NCBI GenBank assembly: GCA_916048095.2
Contig: OU696597.1
Span: 5,306,627 to 5,370,626 of the forward strand
DNA length: 64,000 nucleotides
Source: Sacculina carcini
Lineage: Eukaryota; Arthropoda; Thecostraca; Sacculinidae
Direction of reading: 5' to 3'
Each line of letters opens with the position of its first letter. Within the stretch, counting starts at the first letter, position 1. Positions 22,718 through 33,978 of this stretch are shown here, in pieces. Under the pieces are notes generated by a model. That model was not told the DNA's origin. It searched no databases and was given only the letters and a program-made list of their open reading frames with translations. A program made the translations under genes and the position numbers.

Positions 22718-23568
22718 ATGCGTGCGTCATCAGTCACTGAATGTGATGGAGAAGATTGACGAACAGGACGTCCACGAGAGCGTGATTGGGAGCGGCGTCT
22801 GTTGCAGATATCATTCGTCCTCGTAGGTTGATTTTGACTGCTTGATACTTGCAGCTCTGAGATCAGCCCCGTGAGTGTTGCAATGAGCGAGCTCAGCTCG
22901 TTATGCTCTCTAGAAGGAGCAGGAGAGGCGACAGACGGTGTCTGTGACTGAACCACAGCTGATACCGGTCAGACATTGGCGCGCGACTGCGAAGTGTTGG
23001 CTTTAAAACGATCGGCTGCAAGTGCGAGTGTCTCCAGCACCGTGTCTTCAGGCAACAATGAGAATGCAGCTTTGACATCTTGAGGTATTCTCTGTAAGAA
23101 GAGAGACCTCAAAATGCCGGTGTCGCTGCTGTCTCCTGAAGAATTCAGCTCATTTTTCATGTTGCGCAGGAGCTGAGACGGCTTTTGGTCTCTTAGCTGT
23201 TGATGACGTAACAGGGCCTCTAGTCTGGACGCTCTTGAGTGCGCCAGTCGAGATCGCAAAGCATTGCTCAGGTTAGAGAATGTCGAGGTAGGGCAGTGAA
23301 TAATATCCTTGACGTGTGTGGCGACATCGATAGGCAAGTTGGCGGCAAGTAGCTTTAGTTTGCTGCGGTCGTCTGCGATGCCAGAAACATCCAATGCAAA
23401 CTGCACTTGCGTGAGCCAAAGCTCTGGATCTTCGGCGGCGTATGGTGGCAGGCGAAATGCTGCGAGAGGTCTGGCAAGTGTTGTTCCTGCAGTGGAGGCG
23501 TCACCAGCGTCGGTCGGCAGAGGCGCTGTAGAAGCACTAATTTCGTCGTCTCCAGGCATGGCGATCAC
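22630..23568 (-). pseudogene. Gypsy-2 Gag, broken
   Basis: The start MIAMPGDDE lies at 23568, shortly after the primer site. The Gag core (AEDPELWLTQVQFALD, DVATHVKDII, FLQRIPQDVKAAFSLL) is of the type found in CsRn1-like elements. A TGA at 22969-22971 interrupts it in frame, and the same frame then continues into a Ser/Arg-rich part and a degraded CHCC finger (CWYHRRWG...PCSW, one Cys apparently lost). Confidence 0.85.
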
Positions 23569-23581
23569 GCCGGGGTCACCA
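23565..23581 (-). promoter_or_regulatory. Primer binding site, tRNA-Trp type (Gypsy-2)
   Basis: The minus strand reads TGGTGACCCCGGCGTGA, one base from the complement of the tRNA-Trp 3' end used by CsRn1-like elements (TGGTGACCCCGACGTGA). One base separates it from the LTR. Confidence 0.75.
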
Positions 23582-23582
23582 G

Positions 23583-24156
23583 TGTTGGGTAGGCAGGATC
23601 TATATGCCCGGAGATAATGTACTGAACGAGTACCGCGTAGGAATGGTTATATCGTATATTATATTTGCCGCACGTAATCACTATACATAATGAATCACAA
23701 TCACACTTTATCACACATACAACAATTATTTAGCCAATTACACCATGCACTGTGCACACATCACCGCACCATATCACGTCACAAACCAAGGAAGACTGCC
23801 TCGCACCGTCCCGTTATGTTCGCCGTCGTGATGCGTGCCAGTGGCCTACCCAAAGGGATTATACGTCGGCTGGCACTAGGCAGATTGTGAGGGTAGTATT
23901 ACTGTGTGTGAGACCGGAATGTGAAAGAGTGTGTGATACGTGTGATACTGTCAGCGGCCTACCCTATGTTTTACCCTTCGGTTGAGAGGCAGAGCCTGAG
24001 GGTGGCGCTGATGTGTGTGTGGCTGCAGCGGTGAAGAGCGTGTCATATTGTCCGCGGTCTACGCTGCCGTTTACCCTTCAGCTGACAAGCATAGCCTGAG
24101 AGTGGCGCTGGTGTGTGTGTGTGGCCGCAGCGGTGAAGAGCGTATGATACGCTACA
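23583..24156 (-). repeat. Gypsy-2 5' LTR, complete
   Basis: 574 bp, TGTTGG...GCTACA on the plus strand. The outer 442 bp match 18802-19242 with scattered substitutions, so the element is older than Gypsy-1. The flank at 24157 is TATGT; the partner duplication is hidden by the gap. Confidence 0.85.
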
Positions 24157-24410
24157 TATGTACAGTACAGTTTTGCATCAAATTATTGAGTTAATCATTG
24201 TGTAAGAAAGCAGGATTGAGAACTGTTATTTTTTCTGCTAAAACTGAAACTGTTTGAAAAATACAAGAGGTGGCATACTTTTTCATTTTTTACATATTAC
24301 CTTTTTCCTACCAGAAATGATGTGAGAGTGTTAAGGCAGCAAATGTTTGTCGCGTACATGTGGCTTGATCTTCCCTCAATGCGTCCCGTTAGCGACGGTC
24401 CCGTTTTGCG
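24157..24410. other. AT-rich spacer, nothing recognised
   Basis: About 250 bp between Gypsy-2 and the noncoding LTR element. No repeat, RNA gene or coding signal recognised. Confidence 0.5.
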
Positions 24411-24716
24411 GTGTTTGTATGTTTGTGTGCGAGTTGGCAACGGTGGCGTATGGTAGGGGAATTGGGGTGCGAGAGAGAGGGTTGTTTTGAATAGTGTGCC
24501 TCCCGTGGGGTCGAGCGGAACAGGAGAGGCAGTGCGCATAGTGAGTCGGTGTTAGATGGTATGTTGTGTCGCGTGGGAGTTTTGGTAGTCGTTGTGTGAG
24601 CGTCGTGGAGTGTGTGTCGGTGTGCGGTGTCTTGTGGTTGCGCGTGGGGCTGCAATGCCCCCGCGCGCCCGTCTCCTAATACACCTTTTGTTTTACACTT
24701 CATGTTTGCTTTTACA
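24411..24716 (+). repeat. LTR-hairpin element A, 5' LTR (start approximate)
   Basis: The distal ~130 bp (24587-24716) match 25565-25696. The upstream part matches the second family member (GTATGTTTGTGTGCGAG at 24416 and, reversed, near 55240). It holds a GC-rich hairpin at 24640-24668 (arms GCGCGTGGGGC and GCCCCCGCGCGC around TGCAAT). I could not fix the exact 5' end or a target duplication. Confidence 0.6.
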
Positions 24717-25416
24717 AGCTAACCGGCCTCAACAAGCTATTTCGGCTATTTTATTTCGGTTTGTATGAAGATTCGTTGAAAATTTTGTTCCGGCTTCAGC
24801 AGCAGTGGTGATGCTTTCAGCACCAGGGGAGGACAGCAGTAGTGAAGGTTCTCAGTGGCGTGTCAGGAGCGTGTTGTAGGGACGCTGGTGAGGCATGGTG
24901 CCGGCTGGAGGCAGCGTGGAAGCTGTGGCGGATCATGCTCACTCCGTCCGTATTGGAGCTGGGCACGTCGCTGAGCTGGCGGTGGAAGCTGCTGGTGCTG
25001 GATGGCTGGTGGAGTGAGGGCTGCCGAAGCCGGAGGATCGGAGCGGAGGACGGGATGACGAGGCTTGTGTGGACGGTGGATCACGGCCGGCTGCGACAGG
25101 GTGCTGAAGAGCACAGGTGGCGGCGGGAGCACGGAGGGTGCTGGGGCCGAGGTGTTGTGCCCTGTCGCGGCAGCCGGTGATGAAGAAGACGGCAGGCTGC
25201 GGCGGAGCACTGAAGAGCACGGGCGGAAGCGGGAACGTGGTGGACGCTGGGGCTAGCCGTGTTGTGCTTCGCCGCAGTCATGGTGTGCGCCTGATGGAGG
25301 TCGTGGAGTCGTAACCTTTCGTCCTGTTTATTACTTGTTTAATTTTATTCCGCGTTTATTTTTGGCTTGTATTTTCAGTTGAACTTTCAGTTTTTTTCTT
25401 GAGAAACAAGGGGAGA
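24717..25416 (+). mobile_element. LTR-hairpin element A, noncoding interior
   Basis: About 700 bp between direct repeats. It ends with a polypurine tract (AAGGGGAGA, 25408-25416) directly before TGTAATAG, the expected 3' LTR start. The interior is GC-rich and homologous to 54222-54976 on the other strand (shared GCATGGTGCCGGCTG). No Gag or Pol motif is present in any frame, so this is a TRIM/LARD-like nonautonomous LTR element. Open frames here reflect composition only. Confidence 0.7.
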
Positions 25417-25696
25417 TGTAATAGATTAGTGCTGGATATTGTGTATGAATGACTATTTTGTATGAGCGCGAGTGAAGGTGCTGTATGTGTATATGAGCGT
25501 GCGTTTGAATGGTGGATTGCCCGGTTTGCTGACTGCGCGTGCCACGTGGTGGCGGCATGTTTCGGGAGTCGTTGTGTGAGCGTCGTGGAGTGTGTGTCGG
25601 TGTGCGGTGTCTTGTGGGCGCGCGTGGGGCTGCAATGCCCCGCGCGTTCGTCTTCTAATACATCTTTTGTTTTTACACTTTATGTTTGCTTTTACA
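25417..25696 (+). repeat. LTR-hairpin element A, 3' LTR
   Basis: 280 bp, TGTAATAG...GCTTTTACA, with the hairpin at 25620-25646. The end matches the 5' LTR end at 24716 exactly. Confidence 0.75.
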
Positions 25697-26326
25697 TATA
25701 TTCTGAAATTTCCTCATTTTGCATAGTTTATTATGTTTTATATTTTTGATTTTTTGCGTTTATATTTATGGACGCTATATAAGGAAACATATAAATGAAT
25801 GAATGGAAAAAGATACTTTCAATCAAACTGAACTCATACCCGGCTTTCTCTTATATCCGGGGTACACTGAATATTTGCGGTACATCACGTGTTTCAGCGT
25901 CACACACCACTTCGTAGAACCTGCCAGAAGCACACACGCAGTGTTCTCTGCCCTGCCGACATTGTGGGTCACTGCTGGTCACTCTTTTCGGCAGCTTATG
26001 GTGCGGTGGCGAGGCATAGACGGCTGCTGACAGAGAGGCGTGGCGCAAGTAGATGACGCGTATGTAGAACAGTTGTTGAAGAACAATTAACTAAGCGCGA
26101 TTCCAACGCGCACAACAAAAACAAGAAGCGTCAATTGAAATGAGAAAGCACTGCTGTAGGATTCCATCTCAATATCAGAGTCAGCACCTCGACGGTGGCA
26201 GAAGTGTACGCCGACCGTTTCGGTTTTAGAGAAGTGCAAGACATTGCGCGTTGCCCAAGTTCAACGTATGTTGCATCTAGCGGTGCACAGCGACAGTGCT
26301 GCGCGAGACGGCACGGAAATAACGTC
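25697..26326. other. Unassigned sequence
   Basis: About 630 bp. A short TGAATGAATG run near 25795-25803 could be the 3' tail of an unidentified non-LTR element. The rest has no recognisable domain, RNA gene or repeat. Confidence 0.4.
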
Positions 26327-26620
26327 AAAACGCGACAACAACAACAACAACCGTGTATTTGATATAGCGCACTAATCAACAAAGGCGCGATAAACATGAG
26401 ATATAGGGATACAAGAGCAATAATTACATCAAAACGGGAGCTCAAAAAGAAGAAAACTAGAGCTAGTAAGGACAAAAATATAACAGGGAAGATTAACACC
26501 GAATCATCTTATGCTGAAAAAAACAACCACAAAGACATGAACTGACAAATACGAACACTGGCGCACGTCACATTCAAGCACGATTAGCACAAACATAAGA
26601 TCAGGGGCTGTGAGCGGAAT
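26327..26620 (-). mobile_element. CR1/L2-like 3' end fragment
   Basis: On the minus strand the sequence ends GCGCTATATCAAATACACGG followed by a GTTGTTGTTGTTG tail, like the ends at 29496 and 27683. Only a 3'-UTR-like ~290 bp piece is present, as expected for a 5'-truncated retrotransposed copy. Confidence 0.6.
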
Positions 26621-26699
26621 CAAAAGCACAAAAGGAAAACAAAGCACAAAGCTCAGAATTATTAGTATATACATGGCGAGAATATGGAGATACGAAAAT

Positions 26700-27682
26700 A
26701 TGGAGATATATATATATAACAGATCCTCTGTCTGTCTGTCTGTGTGTTTGTCTGTCCCACCCTCCTTGGTCCATTTTCTGCAAACTGCTACTCGGTAACC
26801 ACTTGATGTACCCGCTAACAATTTATACCATTACGTTGGAAATTCTAGTGTCATAAATTTTGGTCAATATTCCGCCATCTACTTTTCATAAACCGTAAAT
26901 GGTACAGCTATACGAATTACATCACTGTGTAGAGAATTTCCAGTTCTACAAGATAGGTTATAATTCAAGTTCTAAAATTAATTATAAACTATGTTAAAAT
27001 GACAAAATTACAATCTACATTCATAATTTCATTTTAACTTAAGGCGACCGATTTTATTTACTTTTTTCTCTCTTTCTCAACAAATAAATGTCACACATCT
27101 AAATAAATTACACCATCATGCTGGGAATTTTCTTTTCTACAACTCGGTATAATTTTTAATTTTTCAAAGTGGATTAAAAAAAGTTACGGTGGTGTGAAGT
27201 CAAAATGACAAAGTCAAAAAGGCAAAATTAGCACAAAAAACGTGAATATTTTGGTCAATATTCCGCTATCTATTCCTCATAAACCAGCAAAGGTACAGCT
27301 ATAAATTTTATACTATTGTGTAGAAAATTTTGTTTTCTACACAATAAGTTATAATTTATACCCACAAATGGTACAAAAAACGTGTAAATTTTGCAAAATT
27401 ATCAAATACATCCAAAATTACAGTTGAACACCGGGCGACTAAAATTAATTCATTTTTCTACTATTTCTCAGTAACAATTTGTTACACATAAAAATATATT
27501 ATACCATCGTGCTAGAAATTTTGTTTTCTACAATACCGTATAATTTGTAATTTTCCAAAGTATATCTGAAGGAAGTTACGACGGTGTAAAGTCAAAAGGA
27601 CATATTGCCAATTTGACAGCTATTATGCGCACTTGCGATTACACAGGAATATGCACTGATTAAATTTCACTGAAGCCCAATC
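26700..27682 (+). repeat. Helitron-like repeat, left part (split by CR1/L2)
   Basis: Starts at TATATATATAACAGATCCTCTGTCTGTC, then ~285-390 bp units at 26827, 27112 and 27503 homologous to those at 2810-4249. It stops at CCCAATCACAA, where the CR1/L2-like tail begins. The continuation of the same repeat reappears at 32193. Confidence 0.7.
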
Positions 27683-28085
27683 ACAAACAAACAAACAAAC
27701 AAACAAACATGTATTCAATATAGCGCACACAATTATTACAAGCGCGCGACACGCAAAATACGACTGGAGCAAGTGAGAAATTGGGTCAACTGCGCAGGCT
27801 GAATAAAGTGTAATCATGCAGTGCAGAACAAAAACACGTAGCAATTACAAAAATATGTAGCAATTATGAGTCCGGAATATGTGAATAAATGTGCAAAAGC
27901 GAGATAAATAATTAAATAAAAGGAAAAACGGATTAAATCAATATCAATAGGAAGAATCAATCAATTATAACATTGCAAACAAGTATACTTAAGAAGACTC
28001 TGAGGCCAAAGATAGGAAATGTTTGTGCAGTTCAGAGGAGAAAGATGAGTAGGATTTCATTCGGAGGAGGCGAGGAGGAAGTTAA
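27683..28085 (-). mobile_element. 3' UTR and (TTTG)n tail of CR1/L2-like element
   Basis: A GTTT-type tail (plus-strand CAAACAAACAAA at 27686-27709) is followed by GCGCTATATTGAATACATG on the minus strand and ~375 bp of untranslated sequence up to the RT stop. The simple-repeat tail is typical of CR1/L2 elements and fixes the 3' end. Confidence 0.75.
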
Positions 28086-28751
28086 TTATAATTGCGGGGT
28101 GCAGAAAAAAGAATGATTTCGCAGACAAAGTGGATTGGTCCAACGCAGTGGACAGATTAGAGGAGTAGGTTGGCGACGTGAACCAGAAGTACTCTCTTGA
28201 ACCAGAAGTAGTGAGCGTAGATAGGACGGGGGTGAAGGGCAGTGAAGGATTTTGTACACCAGACAGCAAATTTTGTAGCGAATTCGGAAATGAACAGTGA
28301 GCCAACCAAGGCGGTGAAGGTGAGCTGAAGTTGGCGTTTTGAGAGAAAGTTTATGAACGAAGCGACAGGCAAGGTTGATAATGGATTGTAGATGGCGGAT
28401 ACTTTTGAGGGGAAGGTGAAAAAACAAGGAGTTACAGTAATCTAGGCGAGTGAAAATGTAATAATTGACGAGAAGACCAGTCGAAGATTCGTCCAAAAGA
28501 GAACGTATGGGATACAATTTTCTCAGAATGAAGCGGCAAGAGCGAGTGAGTTGAAAAAAGTGTTGAGAAAATGACATTGCCCGATGAAATGTGATGCCAA
28601 GGATGCAAATTTGAGAAGCTAGAGGCAAGGAGACAGTGGTAGGAGTTATCCTTGGAGGATGAAAAGCTAAGTAGACTGTTTTGTCGTGATTAAGAAGGAG
28701 GTATATGGAGTCAGCCCATGACGAAATATGGGAAAGAAGTTTAGATATCAA
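28086..28751 (-). pseudogene. CR1/L2-like RT, C-terminal part
   Basis: Thumb and connection of the reverse transcriptase: LLLNHDKTVYLAFHP, LGITF, RLDYCNSLFF, LACRFVHKL, LGWLTVHFRIRYKICCLVYK and FCTPQL at the end, the signature of the L2/CR1/Rex group C-terminus. It follows the RT core at 28779-29490 but sits in another frame, so a frameshift lies near 28760. Confidence 0.85.
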
Positions 28752-28778
28752 AGTAGATTTATGTAAAGATAGGGGAAA

Positions 28779-29490
28779 TCAATTTTGTACATCGTCAGCA
28801 TAGACGTGAAAGGAAATAGGGTATTCTCTGAGGACAGAACAAATGGACGAGACGTAGAGGTTGAAAAGGAGTGGTCCCAGGAGAGAACCCTGTGGGACGC
28901 CAGAAGTCAACGGAACATTGGCAGACATCCGGGAATTACAGCGGACAGAAAAGGAACGTTTATGAAGGTAGGAAGAGACAAGAGAAAGAGCTGAGGATGA
29001 AAGGCTAATATGGGCGAGATCTTCACAAAGAATGGAATGATTGACGAGATCAAAGGCAGATGAAAAATCTAAAGATATTAGCAGAAAAGATTTGCCGAAG
29101 GAAAAGTTGGAAAAAATGTCATTAGTGAGGCGAATAAGAAGATTTTCAGTTGAATGATTTGACATAAAGCTTGATTGACAAGGATCAAGGACCGGAGTAA
29201 TGATCGGATGAATTTGTTCAAGGATAGCGTGTTCAAGAAGTTTAGAAGGAAGCGTAAGGATAGATAATGGACGATAGTTGGAGGGGATCGCAGGATCAAC
29301 ATTAGGCTTCTTGAGGATGGGTGTGATTATAGCATGCTTAGAAGCTAGAAATTGACCATGAAGAAAGGAGGAATTAACCATATGGGTGATAATAGGAGCA
29401 AGGAGGAGGATCGAATCAGAGAGAGCGGAAACATTAATAAGATCCGAGGGGCTTATTTTGTTGCGGAGTTTGAGGAGAAAACGAGATGCT
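28779..29490 (-). pseudogene. CR1/L2-like RT core
   Basis: Palm and fingers of the RT: NYRPLSIL, SSFMSNHSTENLL, LLISLDFSSAFDLVNH (motif A), SGVPQGSLLGPLLF (motif B) and FHVYADDVQ (motif C, x-A-D-D). It copies the element's RNA at a nicked target. The 5' (high-coordinate) end is cut at ~29495 by the tail of another inserted copy. The upstream half of the same element resumes at ~30345. Confidence 0.9.
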
Positions 29491-29495
29491 TTATA

Positions 29496-30345
29496 ACAAC
29501 AACGACAACAACGTGTATTTGCTATAGCGCCGGTAAAACACAAGCGCGAAAAACGGAAAACATCAATTGAGATATAACGACAATTGTAAAGAATATGGGA
29601 GAAAAGAGCAGGTGAAAGAGAGAGAAGTCACAAAACAACCAAAATGGGTAAATAGCAAGCACAAGCACAAAGGGTACAGTTCCAAAAAATCAAGTGGTAT
29701 GTTCGAACAATAAAATCGACAGAGAATCATTACAGAGAACATTCACAATAGAATAAATAAAACAGCAAGGAAGGAAAGGAAGCAGTAACTGTGCTCAAGA
29801 CAGGGAAAAATAAGTCAACAAGGAGAATTGAAACAATCATGAAACGGAGAAATAGTTGAAACAATATCACAGAGAGGCGAAAGGAGAGAGAGTGAGAGAC
29901 GGGATCAAATGAAATGTCAAAAAGGTACAGGCGAAGCCGACGGCGGAATGACCAAAATGTAGAGGCGCGGGTGATATGAGAGGGAAGAGAATTATACAAG
30001 CGAGGGGCGTAAAAGAAGAGCGATTTAGAGGACCAGGAAGATTCGTTAGATGCACGAGGACAAGCGAGAGGAAGAGGGCGACGAGAAGAGTGTGAGTCAA
30101 TGGGAGACAAAAGATTAGCAAGATAAGAAGGTTGGTGAGGATCATGCAGAAGCTTGTAAATGAGACAGCAAAGGCGAAAATGAATTCGTGGGATGATAGG
30201 AAGCCAGTGGAGTTGAAAAAGTAGGTGAGACGTGTGGCGAGAAAAGGTAGGATGAAAGACAAATCGACAAGATTGGTTGATCACACGCTGAAGGATTAAG
30301 AGATGAGAGCGAGGAGCACTAAAGTAAAGCGAGTTGCAGGAGAAA
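29496..30345 (-). mobile_element. 5'-truncated CR1/L2 copy nested in its relative
   Basis: Carries the RT C-terminus (INQSCRFVFHPTF, LLFQLHWLPIIPRIHF, APRLYNSLPSHI) at 30284-29880, a 3' UTR, and a GTTGTTGTCGTTGTTG tail at 29496-29515. It interrupts the longer CR1/L2 element between the endonuclease-RT linker and the RT core. The 5' boundary is placed near 30345, where the linker sequence turns into RT C-terminal sequence; the exact base is uncertain. The two copies differ, so they are related subfamilies, not a duplication. Confidence 0.75.
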
Positions 30346-30636
30346 TTGGTACGAAGGCCGAAATTGAATTTGAGTAGGTAGGAAATGATAGAGGAAAATG
30401 GCTTTTTGGAATATTTGAGAGTATTGTATCAATTTTTTGAGTGATAAAAGAGGAGAATTGATTAACTGAAATCATAATTGGACTCCGGGAGGCACTAACA
30501 GTTATTGATTTCAGAGTGGACTACCGAGAGTGCGAACCCTTTCCCAGTGAGGATAGGTGAGAGGTGAAATACATGGATTTGGCGGAAGCAAGAGAGGTGA
30601 GGAAGGAATTTCGAGCCGAGCAAAATATTGACCAGG
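30346..30636 (-). pseudogene. CR1/L2-like endonuclease-RT linker
   Basis: Reads through at least two frames with SVNQFSSFITQKIDTILSNI near the end, the usual linker before the RT in this clade. A frameshift separates it from the endonuclease domain at 30640-30720. Confidence 0.6.
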
Positions 30637-31626
30637 TCAAAGGAGAGCGAAAGCGCCTCCAGAGACGCTCCGTACGGCGATATTTGGAGCGCAGGAGGCG
30701 CAGATCTGAGGACCACCAAGGAGGGGTGGAGATTCGCAGAGAACTTTGATTTCACGAAGTGGAAAGATAAAATCATTTATATTTGAGAGGCTATCTGAGA
30801 TGAAGTTTGGGAGTGACAGAGGACTGAGGGGAACATAACTAAGAGGAGATAGGAAGCGTTCGACAAGACGGGAGAAGTGAGAAGAATTGAAATTCTTGTA
30901 GTTGCGTGAAAGAATAACCCTAAAGGAAGATTTGGGAGAACCAGGGGAAGAAAGTTGGAATGCGATAAGGCTATGGTCAGAAAAGAGAGGATCTGGGGGG
31001 TGGGTTAGTATGTCTGGGGAAATGGGTTTCGAAGAAGTCGGATTGGAAATAATGAGATCCAGCGTGTGACCAGAAGTATGGGTAGCACCTGAGTTTAAGA
31101 CGAGAAGATCCCAAGAGTCGAGCAGAGAAATAAAATCACGTATGAGAGTTTGAGACGAAAGGCGATCAACCCAGATATTGAAGTCGCCTAGCAGAATATA
31201 GTTATCAGAGGAATGTTGGGAAAGTAGTGAGATGAATTCGTCAAAGTCAGACAGGAAGAGTGAGGCGGTACCATAATTATTATGACGGTATACCACTATA
31301 ATACCCAGGGTGGGAAGTGCTGGTAGAGACAGACAGAGTACTAAAAATTCGAAAGCATGGGATGTAAAATTGAATTCTGTGAGGGTGGAGAGCGAAAGGG
31401 AGTCATTGAAAATGACGCCAACTCCACCGCCCGAAGGTTTCAATGATGAAGAAAGATATCGACAGGCATGGAAGAAATTAAAAGACGGGAGAAGATGAGC
31501 TCTAAACGTGGGAACGTCGGTCTCCAGGAGCCATGTCTCGGTTAAGAACAAGAGAGAATGCTTATTGGGGAGTAGTGTATCAGATATATACAAGGATTTG
31601 TTACGGGCCGATCTGGTATTGAACAA
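30637..31626 (-). pseudogene. CR1/L2-like APE endonuclease domain
   Basis: Apurinic-type endonuclease that nicks the target DNA. Motifs in order: FNTRSARNK, FLTETWL, GGGVGVIF, VVYRHNNYG, YILLGDFNIWVD, GATHTSGHTLDLII and FSDHSLIAF. Essential residues (E of TETW, D/N of GDFN, D/H of SDHS) are present. It is in the same frame as the upstream PHD segment but separated from it by a TGA at 31753-31755, and it runs into a frameshift at its C-terminus. Confidence 0.9.
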
Positions 31627-31752
31627 ACCAAGAGAAATGTGCTTACTAAAAGGAAGAGAGGTATGAGAGGGAAGACGTTGAGAAAAGTCGTGATGAGGAA
31701 ATGAGCAATTCGGGTGCTTGAAGGATGAGGAGGAATAATGGGTTGTAAGGAG

Positions 31753-32127
31753 TCACGCAGAAGAACAATGGAAAAGAGAAGGAGAGTCGTTCACTTGAGA
31801 GACCGACAAGGAAGCACACACAGAAGCGTGCACAGGTCTGAGATCGTCGGTGAGTTCCTCCTTCATTTTGGCGAGGCGAGAGTCGATAACTTCGGCAATT
31901 TTCTCAACCGCTAGCGGCGTGCAGCGCGACGAAACGTAGTCAGACTTGCAAGTCACGCAAATCCAAAACAGCTTGTGTTTTCGTATTGCGTTATACGCCG
32001 GAGTGGACAAGGCAGCGCATGTGAGGTGGAAGTAGCTCCCGCATCCTTCACAGTGAATGTGCGGGGCAGAGTTGAGGAGCTCGCCACATGTACAGGTACG
32101 GTCAGTCGGTGGAGACAGAGTGGCCAT
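31753..32127 (-). pseudogene. CR1/L2-like N-terminal PHD-finger segment
   Basis: 124 residues. Cys/His pattern CTCGELL...HCEGCGSYFHLTC...WICVTC fits a PHD (C4HC3) finger at residues ~11-60, followed by a charged, helix-prone stretch (EKIAEVIDSRLAKMKEEL). PHD fingers are known in the N-terminal proteins of CR1-type elements. The frame stops at a TGA (31753) and then continues open in the same frame into the endonuclease, so the element may have had a single long ORF. Confidence 0.85.
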
Positions 32128-32192
32128 GATGAGTGCGGGCGAGTCCGTGTGTCGAAGCGATGTGTAAGGATGCGATGTGTTTCATTATACTG

Positions 32193-33175
32193 AATAGAAA
32201 GGCATTATTGTCCTCAATATTTACACATGAATGGTTCCGCACGACGGGTGGGTAAAATGCTAGTGGGAACAAAGTAAACTACTGAATTTTACTGTGTAAT
32301 TTTATTGGTTTAATTTCAATTTGCATACGCTTAAGTTGCATAAGGATATGGGTTGTAATATCATGCAATGCCAACTATATGCATATGCTGTTTTAGCGGA
32401 AGCATTAATCTGGAATTATAGAGATGACAGACAGTTTCATTGTTTTGAAAGTGTTACACTTCTGAATTACTACACACGAAGGACGGGTGCGAATTTGAGC
32501 AGTGTTGAGGGAAAAACTTCGTCAATAATTAAAACAAGAACTTACAAATCTAGATTTATATATTGGATAAGCTTTTTGCTTTTTGATTCAATATATTTTA
32601 TTAATAGTTCCGTCCGACGGGCGGGTTTAGATACGAGGCTGTGATGAAATGATGAAAAAGTTTTCATTATGATGAAAAAGTTTAGTCATTTTTCATTGTT
32701 TCCTGTCTGAGTTTTGAATTATTCAGCACGACGGGCAGGTTTAAATATGAGGCGGTTAGGCAAACTATTTTGGCAAAAAATATAAATATATATATTTTTT
32801 GATTCTTTATGGGTTTATTTTTTTCTTTTTTAATTCATATTCATTTTCTTTTATGAATTGAATGAAAATTTAATAGTATGAACTGTTTCGCTCGAAGGCG
32901 GGTTTACATGCTAGAATTTCCATTGTTTGTTATGTGTTTGTGTTCTGAATTATTCCGCACAACGGGCGCGAATATGATGCGAATCAAATATGATGCGGAT
33001 TGAGGGATAATATTTTGTCAAAATAAAAAAAATATAATGAAATTTAGACTTTTCAATTGATTAGGATTTCTATGGATTTACTATAATATCTTTTAATTTG
33101 CAATATGTTTACTAATTAAATATGAATTTCATTTTATGAATTGTTCCGCACGACGGGCGGGTTTAAATGCTAGTA
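32193..33175 (+). repeat. Helitron-like repeat, right part
   Basis: Continues the repeat broken at 27682 (ATTGTCCTCAATA, then CCGCACGACGGGTGGG near 32235). Further motif copies are near 32608, 32725, 32955 and 33147. It ends CCGCACGACGGGCGGGTTTAAATGCTAG followed by T and a TATATA run. CTAG|T plus a small CCGC/GCGG hairpin ~10 bases upstream fits a Helitron 3' terminus. About 80 bp present in the 0.5-kb copy is missing at the junction. Confidence 0.65.
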
Positions 33176-33199
33176 TATATATATATATATACAAACGTA

Positions 33200-33740
33200 G
33201 TGTCAATGCAATCTATAAGGAGGTGTAAGCGGCGACTGAAGAGAAATCAGGTACTTATGCAGCAAAGAGGTAAAGGAAGAATATGATTTATGATGAAGGA
33301 TATGAGGAGGAAGAGAGTTGTGTAGTCGGGGGGCAGAAAAATAGAAAGACTTCGCGGACCAATTTGATATGTAGTCGGGGGGAAGGCAAACAAGAGGTGC
33401 TGGACGGCGGTTGAAAGGACGATCAGAGAAGGTAAGAAGTGAGAGCAAGTACGAGGGAGGAGAAGATGTGTGGAGGAGTTTAAATACAATGCAGCACAGC
33501 TTATGTTGTATCCTTGAGAGAGCTGGCAGCCAGCCGAGTTCTCGGATATGAGCGGAGGTGGGTGTCTTAGGAGGAAGGCTAAGAACGAAACGACAAGAAA
33601 GATTGATGATAGTTTGAAGAGAGCGAATAGACTTCTTAGGAAGATGAAAGAATAAGTAATTACATTAGTCGAGACGAGAAGAAATAATCGAGTTCACTAA
33701 GAGCAGAGCAGACGCAATATCAATATGAGAGCGGATCGGG
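33200..33740 (-). pseudogene. CR1/L2-like RT C-terminal fragment
   Basis: Minus-strand pieces in two or three frames include SALLLVNSIISSRLD (33665-33710) and FYFSAPRLHNSLPPHILHH (33260-33330), the same C-terminal signature as at 28086-28751. It is a 5'-truncated, frameshifted copy ending beside the TATATA run at 33176. Confidence 0.7.
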
Positions 33741-33859
33741 TAGAACTCCGTATATTGTCGGTGCAAACACACACAAATTAAGACAGCACACAAAAAGAAA
33801 AATAAGTAAAAGCTACAGATACAAAACGTGCACACAAACGTATACAATTGCACATTACT

Positions 33860-33970
33860 TGTACATCAACCTATGTGTTTTCATGTGTATTGCAAGACAT
33901 GATAGACGTATAAATATCTGATCACACAATTCACACTTGAATGACTTCATATCACTGTGTGTTCTAATGT
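33860..33970 (-). pseudogene. C2H2 zinc-finger relic, distal part
   Basis: The minus strand encodes one finger (FKCELCDQIF...LAIHMKTH) with a linker (IRTHSDMKSFKC), then a stop. It continues the zinc-finger relic at 34974-35300 across the hAT-like insertion. Confidence 0.7.
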
Positions 33971-33978
33971 GTGATGAC

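Noticed and set aside
24842..25314. Overlapping GC-rich frames in LTR-hairpin element A, and again at 54347-54930
   Set aside because: All frames stay open because of base composition; the two family copies do not conserve any one frame.
25803..26030. A 75-codon frame with no homology
   Set aside because: Short, no motif, no conserved neighbour; treated as chance.
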